Assembly (NCBI RefSeq): GCF_900230255.1
Contig: NZ_OCNJ01000003.1
Span: forward strand, 480,822 to 544,821
Reading direction: 5' to 3'
Source: Caenispirillum bisanense
GTDB lineage: Bacteria; Pseudomonadota; Alphaproteobacteria; Rhodospirillales; Rhodospirillaceae
Length of the DNA: 64,000 nucleotides
Position numbers and translations under genes: made by a program. The notes under the pieces are model-generated. The model did no database searches. It was not told the origin of the DNA and saw only the letters and a program-made list of their open reading frames with translations. Below are positions 23,240-32,444 of this stretch, piece by piece. Every line of letters starts with the position of its first letter. The stretch's first letter is position 1.

Positions 23240-23803
23240 ATGACCACCGACGCCCCCGTGCCGCCGCCGGAATTTTCCCGGCCCCACTCACCCGACCGCA
23301 TTCCGCCCGACGGCTTCGTCGGCCGCTTCGAGGCGACGCCGGAGGAGCGCGCCGCCCTCGCCGCGCGCTTCGGCCTGCCTGCCATCGCGGCGCTGGCCGG
23401 CGAATTTCATTTGAAAACCGTCGCCGGCGGTCCCATGGTGCGGCTGACCGCACGGTTCGCGGCCGACGTGACGCAGACCTGTGTCGTGACGCTCGAACCG
23501 TTCGCCGCCCATGTGGAAGACGGCTTCGAGATGCTCTACGGCCCCGAGGCCGACGACTACCGTCCCGGACAGGAAATCCACCTGGACGTCGACGCCGCCG
23601 ACCCGCCCGAGCCGTTCGACGCCGACGGCATGGTCGACGTGGGCGAGGCGGTCGCCGAGCACTTGTCGCTGGCCCTCGACCCGTTCCCGCGCAAGCCGGG
23701 GGCGGTGGTGGAGGCGCCGAAGGGCGTCGAACTGGACGGGCCGGACACCCTGCCGAACACCCCGTTCACGGCGCTCGCGGCGCTGAAGGAAAAGCTGCGC
23801 TGA
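23240..23803 (+). CDS. yceD: YceD/DUF177 family protein
   Basis: A 187-aa member of the DUF177 family almost always found upstream of rpmF and implicated in 23S rRNA or ribosome maturation. The core TCVVTLEPFAAHVEDGFEMLY and the acidic segment around DVGEAVAEHLSLALDPFPRKPG are characteristic. Its position just before rpmF and plsX supports the call. Confidence 0.9.
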   Translation: MTTDAPVPPPEFSRPHSPDRIPPDGFVGRFEATPEERAALAARFGLPAIAALAGEFHLKTVAGGPMVRLTARFAADVTQTCVVTLEPFAAHVEDGFEMLYGPEADDYRPGQEIHLDVDAADPPEPFDADGMVDVGEAVAEHLSLALDPFPRKPGAVVEAPKGVELDGPDTLPNTPFTALAALKEKLR

Positions 23804-23821
23804 AACAAAACCGTCCACGGC

Positions 23822-23850
23822 TTGCCGCGCGGACTCTTTTCCGCTAAATA
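23822..23850 (+). promoter_or_regulatory. Promoter of rpmF-plsX-fabH
   Basis: TTGCCG (23822-23827), a 17-nt spacer and TAAATA (23845-23850) form a sigma70-like promoter 41 nt upstream of the rpmF start codon. Confidence 0.5.
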
Positions 23851-23891
23851 AGCTGGCTTTCCCGTGGCCCCTTAGCTGGAGTTAGCAGAAA

Positions 23892-24074
23892 ATGGCCGTT
23901 CCCAAGAAGAAGACCTCCAAGTCCCGTCGCGACATGCGCCGCGCCCACCACCACCTCGGCGCCGTCAACGCGCACGAGTGCCCGAACTGCGGCGAGCTGA
24001 AGCTGCCGCACCACGTCTGCACCTCCTGCGGCCAGTACGATGGCCGTGAAGTCGTTGCGACGGCCGAGGCGTAA
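23892..24074 (+). CDS. rpmF: 50S ribosomal protein L32
   Basis: A 60-aa ribosomal protein starting [19 protein letters not shown]. It keeps a zinc-ribbon layout with [18 protein letters not shown] (four Cys), so it is the zinc-binding C+ form. Its length is standard. It lies between yceD and plsX, as in most bacteria. Confidence 0.98.
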   Translation: MAVPKKKTSKSRRDMRRAHHHLGAVNAHECPNCGELKLPHHVCTSCGQYDGREVVATAEA

Positions 24075-24119
24075 GGCGTCCCGGCGAGAGTTGTGGAAGC
24101 CACGGAAGGTGCGAGGCCA

Positions 24120-25181
24120 GTGAGCGAGCGGCTCACCCTGTCTCTGGATGCCATGGGGGGCGATCACGCCCCTCATATGGTTATCGAGGGAATTCAGCTG
24201 GCGCGGAAGCGCTATCCCGACGTCCATTACCTCCTGTTCGGCGACGAGCGGCTGATAACGCCGCTCGTGCCGCAGGAGCTGAAGGACTTCGTCAGCGTGC
24301 GCCACACCGACCAGGTGATCTCCGGCGACGACAAGCCGTCGCAGGCGGTCCGGACCGGCCGCAACTCGAGCATGGCACTCGCCATCAAGGCGGTGAAGGA
24401 GGGCGAGGCGGCCGGTGTCGTCTCGGCCGGCAACACCGGCGCCCTGATGGCCATGGCGAAGCTCAGCCTGCGCACCCTGCCCGGCATCGACCGGCCGGCG
24501 ATCGCCACCATGATCCCGACGGTGCGCGGCGAGAGCATCATGCTCGATCTCGGTGCCAATACCGAGGTCAAGGCGAACAACCTGGTCGAGTTCGCCATCA
24601 TGGGCGAAGTGTTCTCGCGCTGCCTGCTCGGGCACGTGCAGCCGACCATCGGGCTCCTCAACATCGGGTCGGAAGACCTGAAGGGGACCGATGCGCTGCG
24701 CGAGGCCCACAGCATCCTGCGCGAGCACCCGCTCAACATGAAGTTCCACGGCTTCGTGGAGGGCGACGACATCGGCGCCGGCACGGTGGACGTCATCGTC
24801 ACCGACGGCTTCACCGGCAACGTCGCCCTGAAGACGGCGGAAGGCACCGCCAAGCTCTATACCAAGTTCCTCAAGGACGCCTTCGGCAGCTCGCTGCTCG
24901 CCAAGATCGGCTACCTGCTCGCCAAGGGGGCGCTCGCCAAGGTGCGGCAGCGCACCGACCCGCGGCGGTACAACGGGGCGATGCTGATCGGCCTGAACGG
25001 CATCTGCGTCAAGAGCCACGGCGGCACGGACGCGGTCGGCTTCGCCAACGCCATCGGCGTGGCGATCGACCTGATCCACAACCGCCTGAACGACCGCATC
25101 CGCGAGGAATGCGCCCATCTCGCCGGCGAGCTGGAGACCCCTCCGCCCGTCGCTTCGTCCTCCTCAGCCGCTTCGGGATAA
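24120..25181 (+). CDS. plsX: phosphate acyltransferase PlsX
   Basis: Makes acyl-phosphate from acyl-ACP, the first step of phospholipid synthesis. The 353-aa protein has [12 protein letters not shown] at the N-terminus, [13 protein letters not shown], and [14 protein letters not shown] toward the end. The start is taken as GTG 24120 ([14 protein letters not shown]), with a GAGG just upstream. GTG 24093 would add nine residues. It ends 2 bp before fabH, a conserved pair. Confidence 0.95.
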   Translation: MSERLTLSLDAMGGDHAPHMVIEGIQLARKRYPDVHYLLFGDERLITPLVPQELKDFVSVRHTDQVISGDDKPSQAVRTGRNSSMALAIKAVKEGEAAGVVSAGNTGALMAMAKLSLRTLPGIDRPAIATMIPTVRGESIMLDLGANTEVKANNLVEFAIMGEVFSRCLLGHVQPTIGLLNIGSEDLKGTDALREAHSILREHPLNMKFHGFVEGDDIGAGTVDVIVTDGFTGNVALKTAEGTAKLYTKFLKDAFGSSLLAKIGYLLAKGALAKVRQRTDPRRYNGAMLIGLNGICVKSHGGTDAVGFANAIGVAIDLIHNRLNDRIREECAHLAGELETPPPVASSSSAASG

Positions 25182-25183
25182 GA

Positions 25184-26158
25184 ATGGTCACTCGGTCCGT
25201 CATCGTCGGCTGCGGCGCGTATCTGCCGCAGCGGGTCGTCACCAATGCGGAGCTCGCCGAGAAGGTCGAGACCACCGACGACTGGATCGTCGAGCGCACG
25301 GGCATCCGCAGCCGCCACATCGCGGCCGACGGCGAGACGACGGCGGACCTTGCGACCCACGCCGCCCGCGATGCCCTGGCGCACGCCGGCATCGACGCTT
25401 CCGAGGTCGGGCTGATCGTGCTGGCGACCGCCACCCCCGACAACACCTTTCCGGCCACCGCCGCCAAGGTGCAGGCGCGCCTGGGGTGCGTCGGCGGGCC
25501 GGCGTTCGACGTGCAGGCCGTGTGCTCGGGCTTCGTCTACGCGCTGGCGGTCGCCGACAACTTCATCAAGGCGGGGCAGGTGAAGACGGCGCTGGTGATC
25601 GGCGCCGAGACCTTCAGCCGCATCCTCGACTGGAACGACCGCACCACCTGCGTGCTGTTCGGCGACGGCGCCGGCGCCGTGGTGCTGCGCGCCGAGGAGG
25701 CCGCCGGCACCAACCGCGACCGCGGCATCCTCTCCACCCACCTGCATTCCGACGGCACGCAGCACGACCTGCTCTACGTCGACGGCGGCCCGTCGTCGAC
25801 CCAGACCGTCGGCCACCTGCGCATGACGGGGCGCGAGGTGTTCCGCCACGCCGTGGTGAACCTCGCCCAGGTGGTGAAGGAAGCCATCGAGGCCAACGGC
25901 CTGACGGCGTCGGACATCGACTGGCTGGTGCCGCACCAGGCCAACAAGCGCATCATCGACGGCACGGCGAAGAAGCTGAACGTGTCGGCGGAGCGCGTGG
26001 TGGTGACGGTGGAGCGCCACGCCAACACCTCGGCCGCCTCCATCCCGCTGGCGCTGAACGAGGCGGTGAAGGACGGCCGCATCCAGCCCGGCCAGCTCGT
26101 CCTGCTGGAAGCCATGGGTGGCGGCTTTACGTGGGGCTCGGCGCTCGTTCGGATGTGA
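25184..26158 (+). CDS. fabH: beta-ketoacyl-ACP synthase III
   Basis: Starts fatty-acid chains by condensing acetyl-CoA with malonyl-ACP. The 324-aa protein has the catalytic triad Cys114 ([11 protein letters not shown]), His251 (VPHQANKRI) and Asn281 ([14 protein letters not shown]). ATG 25184 lies 2 bp after the plsX stop. The frame extends 25 codons upstream within plsX without support. In related genomes ihfA usually follows; here a terminator and a foreign-looking gene follow instead. Confidence 0.97.
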   Translation: MVTRSVIVGCGAYLPQRVVTNAELAEKVETTDDWIVERTGIRSRHIAADGETTADLATHAARDALAHAGIDASEVGLIVLATATPDNTFPATAAKVQARLGCVGGPAFDVQAVCSGFVYALAVADNFIKAGQVKTALVIGAETFSRILDWNDRTTCVLFGDGAGAVVLRAEEAAGTNRDRGILSTHLHSDGTQHDLLYVDGGPSSTQTVGHLRMTGREVFRHAVVNLAQVVKEAIEANGLTASDIDWLVPHQANKRIIDGTAKKLNVSAERVVVTVERHANTSAASIPLALNEAVKDGRIQPGQLVLLEAMGGGFTWGSALVRM

Positions 26159-26169
26159 GGGGGGGGGCC

Positions 26170-26187
26170 TGTCGAAGCTTGTCGACA
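26170..26187. repeat. Inverted repeat after fabH
   Basis: TGTCGA-6 nt-TCGACA lies just after a run of nine G directly following the fabH stop and before the fabH terminator. It marks the junction between the core lipid genes and the low-G+C insert; it may be a remnant of insertion or part of the 3' end. Confidence 0.35.
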
Positions 26188-26195
26188 GCCGAACT

Positions 26196-26227
26196 GGCCG
26201 GAGCGACAGCTCCGGCCTTTGTCTTTT
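26196..26227 (+). terminator. Rho-independent terminator of fabH
   Basis: A 9-bp stem GGCCGGAGC/GCTCCGGCC with GACA loop (26196-26217) is followed by the T-rich tail TTTGTCTTTT. Confidence 0.9.
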
Positions 26228-26375
26228 GTGGTCCCGGCGAGCAGGATCACTCCAGACGGAGAACTAAGGGCCACGTCCAATTGCTCAGAACATGGATTGC
26301 GGTATTCTGCTGGCTGTCGGCCGCTGAGCGTGCGGATAACCTGCTACCGCCTGAGCAGAGGATAAAAGGCGCCTC

Positions 26376-27476
26376 ATGTCGATCAGAATTTATGACTATT
26401 ACCACTTGTTTCCGGATGAAGATGGCAGTTTGAAGAAGCGACTGCAGTCACAGTCTGAAAAGGACAGGCAGGGTGCAGAGTTCGAACTGCTGCTGCACGA
26501 GATGTTCCGGCGTGCTGGATGCCAACTTACGCCTCATCCGAAGATTTCAGGTTCTTCTGAAACGCCAGATTTTCTCGTCGATACTCCTGACGGAAAAAGC
26601 TTCTTTTTGGAAGCGACAGTCGTCACAGGGACGTCTGATCATTTTGAGAAGAGCGAAGCAAGGAAGCGCCCACTTCTAGAGAAGCTCTACAGATTGCGCC
26701 GCGAAGGCATATACTTGGAGTTCGGCATATATGGAACGCCAGAACAACCGGTTGCTACACGTGCAATTATTCGCCGCGTACAAGATTGGCTCGCTTGCCT
26801 GAGTGTTGAGGCGGTGCGGCGGCGCCGGCGCTACCTTACGAATCATGCTGAGCGGTACCCCAGATATAGATTGCCGCGTCTGGGAGAACGCGAACCTGAG
26901 TGGAAGGAACCAGATCCCCCATCGTCGCCTGCCGAGAAAACTAGCCTCTACATCATTCTTGGCGAAGAGTGCCATCTGATTGTCGTAGCATGGCCAGAAG
27001 ATGAGGTTCCTGCCGGGATACCGCTTCAGGTGCTCTGTCAGCCATTCTTCGGTGAACCGGGAATTAAGGCCAAACTTGCCAAGAAAGCAAGGAAGTACGG
27101 ACCCGTAGACAAACCACTATTGGTCGCCGTGAATGTCATGCGCCATTTCGGCTCATCACTTTCCGACGTGGGTGCGAGATTCTCTGAGGAAATCCTCGGT
27201 TACCGCGACACTAATTTTGACGAAGACGGCAATCTCGTAGATGGTGCGTATATCAACGGAGTATTGAGCCCAACTGCAAACCGCAAGGTGAGTGGCGTTC
27301 TCGTATTCACAAAATTCGACGTAAAACATTTGCAAGATAGTTACGCTCGTTGGATCATAAATCCATGGGCGCGAATTCCACTCACGAATCTGCCGGTAGA
27401 ATTACCGCCTTATGATCCTGAATCCTATCAGATCGATGCGACGCCGAATGGACCCCATCTACTCGGGCTTCGTTAA
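26376..27476 (+). CDS. orphan protein with PD-(D/E)XK nuclease-like N-terminal domain
   Basis: A 366-aa protein of unknown function. Its first 85 residues look like a PD-(D/E)XK nuclease core: helix RQGAEFELLLHEMF (Glu35), then TPDFLVDTPDGKSFFLEATVV with Pro64-Asp65 and Glu79-Ala80-Thr81. The usual Lys of E-x-K is Thr here, so activity is uncertain. The rest (about 90-366) has a mixed alpha/beta pattern with IILGEECHLIVVAW near 190 and ends in HLLGLR. Its codons are much more A+T-rich than all neighbours, it lies alone between the fabH terminator and tRNA-Ser, and it takes the place where ihfA usually is. It looks horizontally acquired; a restriction or phage-defence role is possible but unproven. 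Confidence 0.7.
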   Translation: MSIRIYDYYHLFPDEDGSLKKRLQSQSEKDRQGAEFELLLHEMFRRAGCQLTPHPKISGSSETPDFLVDTPDGKSFFLEATVVTGTSDHFEKSEARKRPLLEKLYRLRREGIYLEFGIYGTPEQPVATRAIIRRVQDWLACLSVEAVRRRRRYLTNHAERYPRYRLPRLGEREPEWKEPDPPSSPAEKTSLYIILGEECHLIVVAWPEDEVPAGIPLQVLCQPFFGEPGIKAKLAKKARKYGPVDKPLLVAVNVMRHFGSSLSDVGARFSEEILGYRDTNFDEDGNLVDGAYINGVLSPTANRKVSGVLVFTKFDVKHLQDSYARWIINPWARIPLTNLPVELPPYDPESYQIDATPNGPHLLGLR

Positions 27477-27633
27477 GGATCAATCGCCTAGACTTGAATC
27501 CTATATTTCCCATTGGTTGCCGAGTCTTTAACCGCTCAACTGCAGTAAGTTTCTTTGGCGGCGTCTCAACCCCCACTCGTTGTCAGCGCGGTCGCTATCC
27601 GGCGTCATCGACAGACAGCCTAGAGCAAGCAAA

Positions 27634-27724
27634 TGGCGGATGGGGTGGGATTCGAACCCACGGTGGGGCGGAACCCCACGCCGGTTTTCAAGACCGGTGC
27701 CTTAAACCGCTCGGCCACCCATCC
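27634..27724 (-). tRNA. serT: tRNA-Ser (anticodon UGA)
   Basis: Read on the minus strand, a 91-nt tRNA with encoded CCA. The acceptor stem pairs GGATGGG (27724-27718) with CCCATCC (27638-27644). It has a long variable arm (GTGGGGTTCCGCCCCAC) typical of tRNA-Ser, a GGTTCGAATCC T-loop, and anticodon TGA at 27690-27688. Its 3' end faces the low-G+C orphan gene. Confidence 0.95.
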
Positions 27725-27822
27725 CGCGCGCCGGCGCGCAAGTGCGCGGCGGCCGGGCGCGGACGATAGCGCCCCGCCTGCGTGCTTGCAAGCCTGCCGC
27801 CGGTACCGGATGCTTCCGGATC

Positions 27823-28608
27823 ATGAGCTTCGTCTTCTCCAAGATCGCCTGGCTGATCCTCCAGCCCGATACCCTTCTCGTACTCGCCCTGGTGGGCGTC
27901 TTCGTGTTCGGTCGAATGGGGCGACGGACGCGGGTCGCGCTCGGGGTGGTGACGGGCGTCGTCGTCGCACTGGCCGTGCTGCCGCTGGGCAGCTGGCTGC
28001 TGCGGCCGCTCGACGACCGCTTCCCGCCGCCCACGCCAGAGCAGGTGGCGGCGGCGCCGGGGATCGTGGTGCTGGGCGGGGCGGTTTCGCTCGGCATGAC
28101 GGCGGCGCGGCCGGGCATTGCCCTCTCGGGGCGCGCCGAGCGCTATACGGAAGCGGCCCGGCTGGCCCATGACCATCCGGAAAAACCTTTAGCGTTTACA
28201 GGTGGTACCGGCTCGATGCTCGACCCGCATAGCAGGGAAGGGGAGGTGGCGCGCGAGCTGTTCACCGCCTTCGGCGTCGCGCCCGAGCGGCTGGTGATCG
28301 AGAGCGACAGCCGCAACACGGCCGAGCACCCGCGCCTGCTGGCGGCCCTGCTGCCCGAGGGGGCGCCGCAGGCGGGGTGGCTGCTGGTCACCTCGGCGTG
28401 GCACATGCCGCGGGCGGTCGCGGTGTTCCGGGCGGCGGGGTGGCGGGTCGTGCCCTATCCGGTCGATTACGCAACGCTGCCGCGCGGCGGCTGGCTGCCG
28501 GGGCTGCTCAACGGGCTGGCCGGCGTCAGCTATGGCGTGCACGAGTGGCTGGGCCTGATCGCCTACCGTGTGATGGGCCATTCGGACACCCTCTTTCCCG
28601 CGCCCTGA
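27823..28608 (+). CDS. YdcF/ElyC family membrane protein (DUF218)
   Basis: A 261-aa protein with two N-terminal membrane segments (about residues 6-24 and 36-58) and a DUF218 domain: GIVVLGGAVSLG, FTGGTGSM, RLVIESDSRNTAEHPRLL, LVTSAWHMPRAVAVFR. Relatives (ElyC/SanA/YdcF) act in envelope and peptidoglycan homeostasis. ATG 27823 was chosen because it precedes the first membrane helix. It is followed by peptidoglycan-active genes, fitting an envelope role. Confidence 0.88.
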   Translation: MSFVFSKIAWLILQPDTLLVLALVGVFVFGRMGRRTRVALGVVTGVVVALAVLPLGSWLLRPLDDRFPPPTPEQVAAAPGIVVLGGAVSLGMTAARPGIALSGRAERYTEAARLAHDHPEKPLAFTGGTGSMLDPHSREGEVARELFTAFGVAPERLVIESDSRNTAEHPRLLAALLPEGAPQAGWLLVTSAWHMPRAVAVFRAAGWRVVPYPVDYATLPRGGWLPGLLNGLAGVSYGVHEWLGLIAYRVMGHSDTLFPAP

Positions 28609-28676
28609 CGATGGTTGCCGCCGGGGCGCCGGCTGTGGCACAACCCGCAGGTCCACTGATTGCCAGGGTGTCCCGC

Positions 28677-30047
28677 ATGCAGCGCCGCTCTCCTTTCCGT
28701 ACCGCCGCCGTCGCCGGTGCCCTTCTGGCCACGGGGGCGCTGCCGGCCTGCTCGGCGACCCCGCTGCCGACCGAGAAGCCGACGCCGCAGGCCGCCGCTC
28801 CGGCCCCCGCGCCGGCGCCGGCGCCCGCTCCGGCCAAGCCGCAAGCGGCGGCGCCCGCCAAGCCCACGGTCGCCGTCGGCCCGGCCGAGAATGCCGCCTT
28901 CGCCGAGTGGAAGCGCGCCATGGCCGCCGAGGCGCGTGCCGCCGGCCTGTCCGCCCGCGCCGTCGGCGCCCTGGAGGCGGCGCAGATCCAGGCGCGCGTG
29001 CTGGAACTGGACCGCAGCCAGCCCGAGTTCACGCAGACCTTCTGGGGCTACGTCGGCCGCCTGGTCAACGACCGCCGCGTCACCGAGGGGCAGGCGCTCC
29101 TGCGCAAGCACGCCGCCCTGCTGGCCGACGTCGAGGCGCGCTACGGCGTGCCCGGCCGCTTCCTGGTCGCCTTCTGGGGCATGGAGACCAACTACGGCGC
29201 CACCTTCGGCGGCTTCCCCGTGGTCGATGCCCTGGCAACGCTCGCGTGGGACACCCGCCGCAGCGACTTCTTCCGCCGCGAGCTGATGACGGCCCTGCGC
29301 ATCATCGATGCCGGCCACATCGCGCCGGAGCGCATGGTGGGCTCGTGGGCCGGCGCCATGGGGCACATGCAGTTCATGCCCTCCACCTTCGCCGCGCACG
29401 CGACGGACGCCACCGGCGACGGCCGCATCGACATCTGGGGCAGCCTGCCCGACGCCTTCGCCTCGGCCGCCAAGTACCTGTCGGACATCGGCTGGAGGCG
29501 CGACGAGACCTGGGGGCGCGAGGTGCGCCTGCCGCAGGGCTTCGACTTCTCCCTCGCGGACGGCGAAACGGAGAAGCCGCTGGCGGAGTGGGCGGCGCTC
29601 GGCCTCGCCCGCGCCGAGGGCGGTGCGCTGCCGGTGGTGGAGGGGATGACGGCGACGCTCATCCTGCCCGGCGGCGCGCGCGGCCCGGCCTTCCTGGTCT
29701 ACGACAACTTCGACGCCATCATGAGCTGGAACCGCTCGGTGCTCTATGCGGTCTCGGTCGGGCATCTGGCCGACCGGCTGGCCGGGCTGCCGCCCTTCGC
29801 GACGCCGCGCCCGGCGGACGACCGGCCGCTCAGCCGGGCCGACGTGGTGCGCCTGCAGACGCTGCTCAACGACGCCGGCTTCCCGGCGGGCGCTCCCGAC
29901 GGGCTGGTCGGCTCCGGCACCCGTGGGGCGCTGCGGGCCTTCCAGCGCGCCGCCGGCCTGCCGCCCGACGGCTACCCGACGCCCGAGGTGCTGGCGGCGC
30001 TGGAAGCCTTCGCCGGACGCCGCGCCGCCCAGATGCCCGTCCAATGA
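28677..30047 (+). CDS. lytic murein transglycosylase, MltB type, with peptidoglycan-binding domain
   Basis: Cleaves glycan strands of peptidoglycan to 1,6-anhydro ends. The 456-aa lipoprotein precursor has lipobox LPAC (Cys25), an Ala-Pro linker (about 38-63), the MltB catalytic domain with Glu170 in FWGMETNYGATFGG and GAMGHMQFMPSTF, and a C-terminal peptidoglycan-binding helical domain (LLNDAGFPAGAPDGLVG...ALRAFQRAAGLPPDG). It lies between the YdcF-like and RlpA-like genes. Confidence 0.93.
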   Translation: MQRRSPFRTAAVAGALLATGALPACSATPLPTEKPTPQAAAPAPAPAPAPAPAKPQAAAPAKPTVAVGPAENAAFAEWKRAMAAEARAAGLSARAVGALEAAQIQARVLELDRSQPEFTQTFWGYVGRLVNDRRVTEGQALLRKHAALLADVEARYGVPGRFLVAFWGMETNYGATFGGFPVVDALATLAWDTRRSDFFRRELMTALRIIDAGHIAPERMVGSWAGAMGHMQFMPSTFAAHATDATGDGRIDIWGSLPDAFASAAKYLSDIGWRRDETWGREVRLPQGFDFSLADGETEKPLAEWAALGLARAEGGALPVVEGMTATLILPGGARGPAFLVYDNFDAIMSWNRSVLYAVSVGHLADRLAGLPPFATPRPADDRPLSRADVVRLQTLLNDAGFPAGAPDGLVGSGTRGALRAFQRAAGLPPDGYPTPEVLAALEAFAGRRAAQMPVQ

Positions 30048-30127
30048 TGCCGTTGCGGTTGCGAGCATCTTGCGGAACCGCTAAGGTCTCGCGAGATGCG
30101 GGGAGAGAGCAGGGTAGGGGCCACCAG

Positions 30128-31069
30128 ATGTTGCGTTCGCGCGGTTTGTTCCGTGGTCTGGCCGCCCGAGCCGGCGTGCTGGCCGTCGCCACCCTGGCGC
30201 TCGCCGCCTGCGCCGAGACCCAGTTCGCCGCCCATACGGCGAAGCGGGTGACCGGCTCGGCCGACCTGCCGGCGCGCGGCGTCTACAAGGTGGGCAAGCC
30301 CTACCAGATCGACGGCACGTGGTACTACCCGAAGGAAGAGTACGACTACCGCGAGGACGGCGTCGCCTCGTGGTACGGCGCCGACTTCCACGGCAAGCCG
30401 ACCGCCAACGGCGAAGTCTACGACATGAACGACCTGACGGCGGCGCACCGCACGCTGCCGCTGCCGTCCGTCGTGCGGGTGACGAACCTCGACAACGGCC
30501 GCTCGCTCATCCTGCGGGTGAACGATCGCGGCCCCTTCGCCAAGAACCGCATCATCGACGTGTCGCGCCGCGGCGCCCAGCTGCTCGGCTACGAGGCCAA
30601 GGGCACGACGCGGGTGCGGGTGGAGATCCTGCCGGAAGAAAGCGTCGCCCTGCGCGACGCCATGCTCGGCAAGGGCCGCGGCGAGGGCGCCGTGGTGACG
30701 GTCTCGGCCCCGGCCGCCCCGGCGGCGGCCGCACCGGCCGTGGTGGTCGCGACGCCGGCGCCGCCGCCGGTCATGGTGCAGACGGCGCCGCCCGCGCCGG
30801 CCCCGGTGGTCGCCGCGACGCGGCCGCAGGCGGCCGTGGTCGGCGGGGCCTACGTTCAGGCCGGCGCCTTCTCCACCATGGAGAACGCCCGTCACCTGGA
30901 GTTCCAGTTGCAGGACTACGGCCCGACGGTGATCATGCCCGTGCAGTCGGGCGCGGCGACGCTCTACCGCGTCCGCATCGGCCCCCTGGCCGACGCCGGC
31001 GAGGCCCAGCGCATGCTGGACCGCGTGCGCGGCGCCGGCTATTCCGACGCCGTGGTGGTGGCCGACTAG
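30128..31069 (+). CDS. rlpA: RlpA-family septal ring lipoprotein with SPOR domain
   Basis: A 313-aa lipoprotein precursor (lipobox LAAC, Cys28). It has a double-psi beta-barrel (GVASWYGADFHGKPTANGE to RVNDRGPFAKNRIIDVSRR), an Ala/Pro-rich linker (about 185-240) and a C-terminal SPOR domain (YVQAGAFSTMENARHLEFQL). RlpA proteins cleave or bind denuded glycans at division sites. The catalytic Asp in NDRGPF is present. It clusters with the transglycosylase upstream and the D,D-carboxypeptidase downstream. Confidence 0.92.
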   Translation: MLRSRGLFRGLAARAGVLAVATLALAACAETQFAAHTAKRVTGSADLPARGVYKVGKPYQIDGTWYYPKEEYDYREDGVASWYGADFHGKPTANGEVYDMNDLTAAHRTLPLPSVVRVTNLDNGRSLILRVNDRGPFAKNRIIDVSRRGAQLLGYEAKGTTRVRVEILPEESVALRDAMLGKGRGEGAVVTVSAPAAPAAAAPAVVVATPAPPPVMVQTAPPAPAPVVAATRPQAAVVGGAYVQAGAFSTMENARHLEFQLQDYGPTVIMPVQSGAATLYRVRIGPLADAGEAQRMLDRVRGAGYSDAVVVAD

Positions 31070-31204
31070 CGCGGTCGGGCCGCCGGAATTTCCGGAACGG
31101 CGGCGCCGGCGCCATCAAGTCGCCCCGATCGGGTGGCAGCGTGGCGGTCGCCGCGACGGACGCGGGCTTTCGAACAACGATGTCATGACAAGGTACAGGG
31201 TACG

Positions 31205-32434
31205 ATGACGGTGACGACGGGCAAGACCTACCGGACCTGGACGCGCGGCGGCGCCGCCGCGGCACTGGCGGCTGTGCTGTTCGCCGCGGCCTCGGGGCAG
31301 GCGGCGGCCATCGAGACCAAGGCGCGCGAAGCGCTTCTCATGGACTTCCACACCGAGACGGTCATGTTCGCCAAGGACGCCGACATCGCCATGCCGCCGT
31401 CGTCCATGAGCAAGCTGATGACCACCTACGTCGTCTTCGAGCTGCTCAAGCAGGGCAAGCTGAAGATGGACGACGTGTTCACCGTGTCGGAAAACGCCTG
31501 GCGCAAGGGCGGTGCGGCCTCGGGCGGCTCGACCATGTTCCTCGAGCCCAACAGCCAGGCGACGGTCGAGGATCTGCTGCACGGCATCATCATCCAGTCG
31601 GGCAACGACGCCTGCATCGTGGTGGCCGAGAACATCGCCGGCAGCGAGGACTCCTTCGCCGAGTTGCTGAACCGCAAGGCCAAGGAAATCGGCCTGTCCG
31701 GCTCGCACTTCACCAACGCCACCGGCCTGCCCGACCCCGACCACTACATGACGGCGCGCGACCTGGCGACGCTGGCCAAGCGCCTGATCCTGGACTTCCC
31801 GGAATACTACTCCATGTACAGCATGACGGAGTTCACGTATAACGGGATCACCCAGCACAACCGCAATCCGCTGCTCTACATGCCCATCGACGCCGACGGG
31901 CTGAAGACCGGCCATACGGAGATCGCGGGCTACGGCCTCACCGCCTCGGCCAAGCGCGGCGACCGGCGGCTCATCCTGGTGGTCAACGGCCTCGCGTCCA
32001 CCAAGGAACGCGGGCAGGAGACGCAGCAGCTGCTCGACTGGGGCTTCCGCAGCTTCGAGAACCGCGACCTGTTCAAGGCCGGCGACACGGTGGAGAACGC
32101 CGAGGTGTGGCTGGGCGAGATGGCGACCGTGCCGCTGGTCATCGACCGCGACCTGCGCCTGACCATGCCGCGCCGCCCCGGCGACGACTTCCAGGTGAAG
32201 GTGGTCTACGACGGCCCGGTGCCGGCGCCCATCCAGAAGGGCCAGCAGATCGCCCGCCTGGTGGTCGACGCGCCGGAGATGGAGCGCAAGGAATACCCGC
32301 TGGTGGCGGGCGCCGACGTGCCCAAGCTCGGCTTCTTCGGGCGCATGGTGGCGGCCGCCAAGAACATGGTGTTCGGCTACGTGCAGCCGCAGCCGGCCGC
32401 AGTGCCGGCGGCGGCGCCGGCGCAGAGCCAGTAA
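31205..32434 (+). CDS. serine-type D-alanyl-D-alanine carboxypeptidase (PBP5/6 type)
   Basis: Removes the terminal D-Ala of peptidoglycan stem peptides. The 409-aa exported protein has a signal segment (about 15-35), SxxK at Ser67-Lys70 (PPSSMSKL), SGN at 132-134 (QSGNDAC) and KTG at 234-236 (GLKTGHTE). A C-terminal beta domain and a membrane-associating tail (MVAAAKNMVFGYV) follow. ATG 31205 was chosen over an upstream frame extension lacking a signal sequence. tmk follows 10 bp later. Confidence 0.94.
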   Translation: MTVTTGKTYRTWTRGGAAAALAAVLFAAASGQAAAIETKAREALLMDFHTETVMFAKDADIAMPPSSMSKLMTTYVVFELLKQGKLKMDDVFTVSENAWRKGGAASGGSTMFLEPNSQATVEDLLHGIIIQSGNDACIVVAENIAGSEDSFAELLNRKAKEIGLSGSHFTNATGLPDPDHYMTARDLATLAKRLILDFPEYYSMYSMTEFTYNGITQHNRNPLLYMPIDADGLKTGHTEIAGYGLTASAKRGDRRLILVVNGLASTKERGQETQQLLDWGFRSFENRDLFKAGDTVENAEVWLGEMATVPLVIDRDLRLTMPRRPGDDFQVKVVYDGPVPAPIQKGQQIARLVVDAPEMERKEYPLVAGADVPKLGFFGRMVAAAKNMVFGYVQPQPAAVPAAAPAQSQ

Positions 32435-32444
32435 GGCGCGGCCG

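Noticed and set aside
26159-27640. Direct repeats of the tRNA-Ser 3' end flanking the orphan gene (att sites)
   Set aside because: No copy of the tRNA 3' sequence was found near 26160-26375 and there is no integrase; insertion via the tRNA is therefore not shown.
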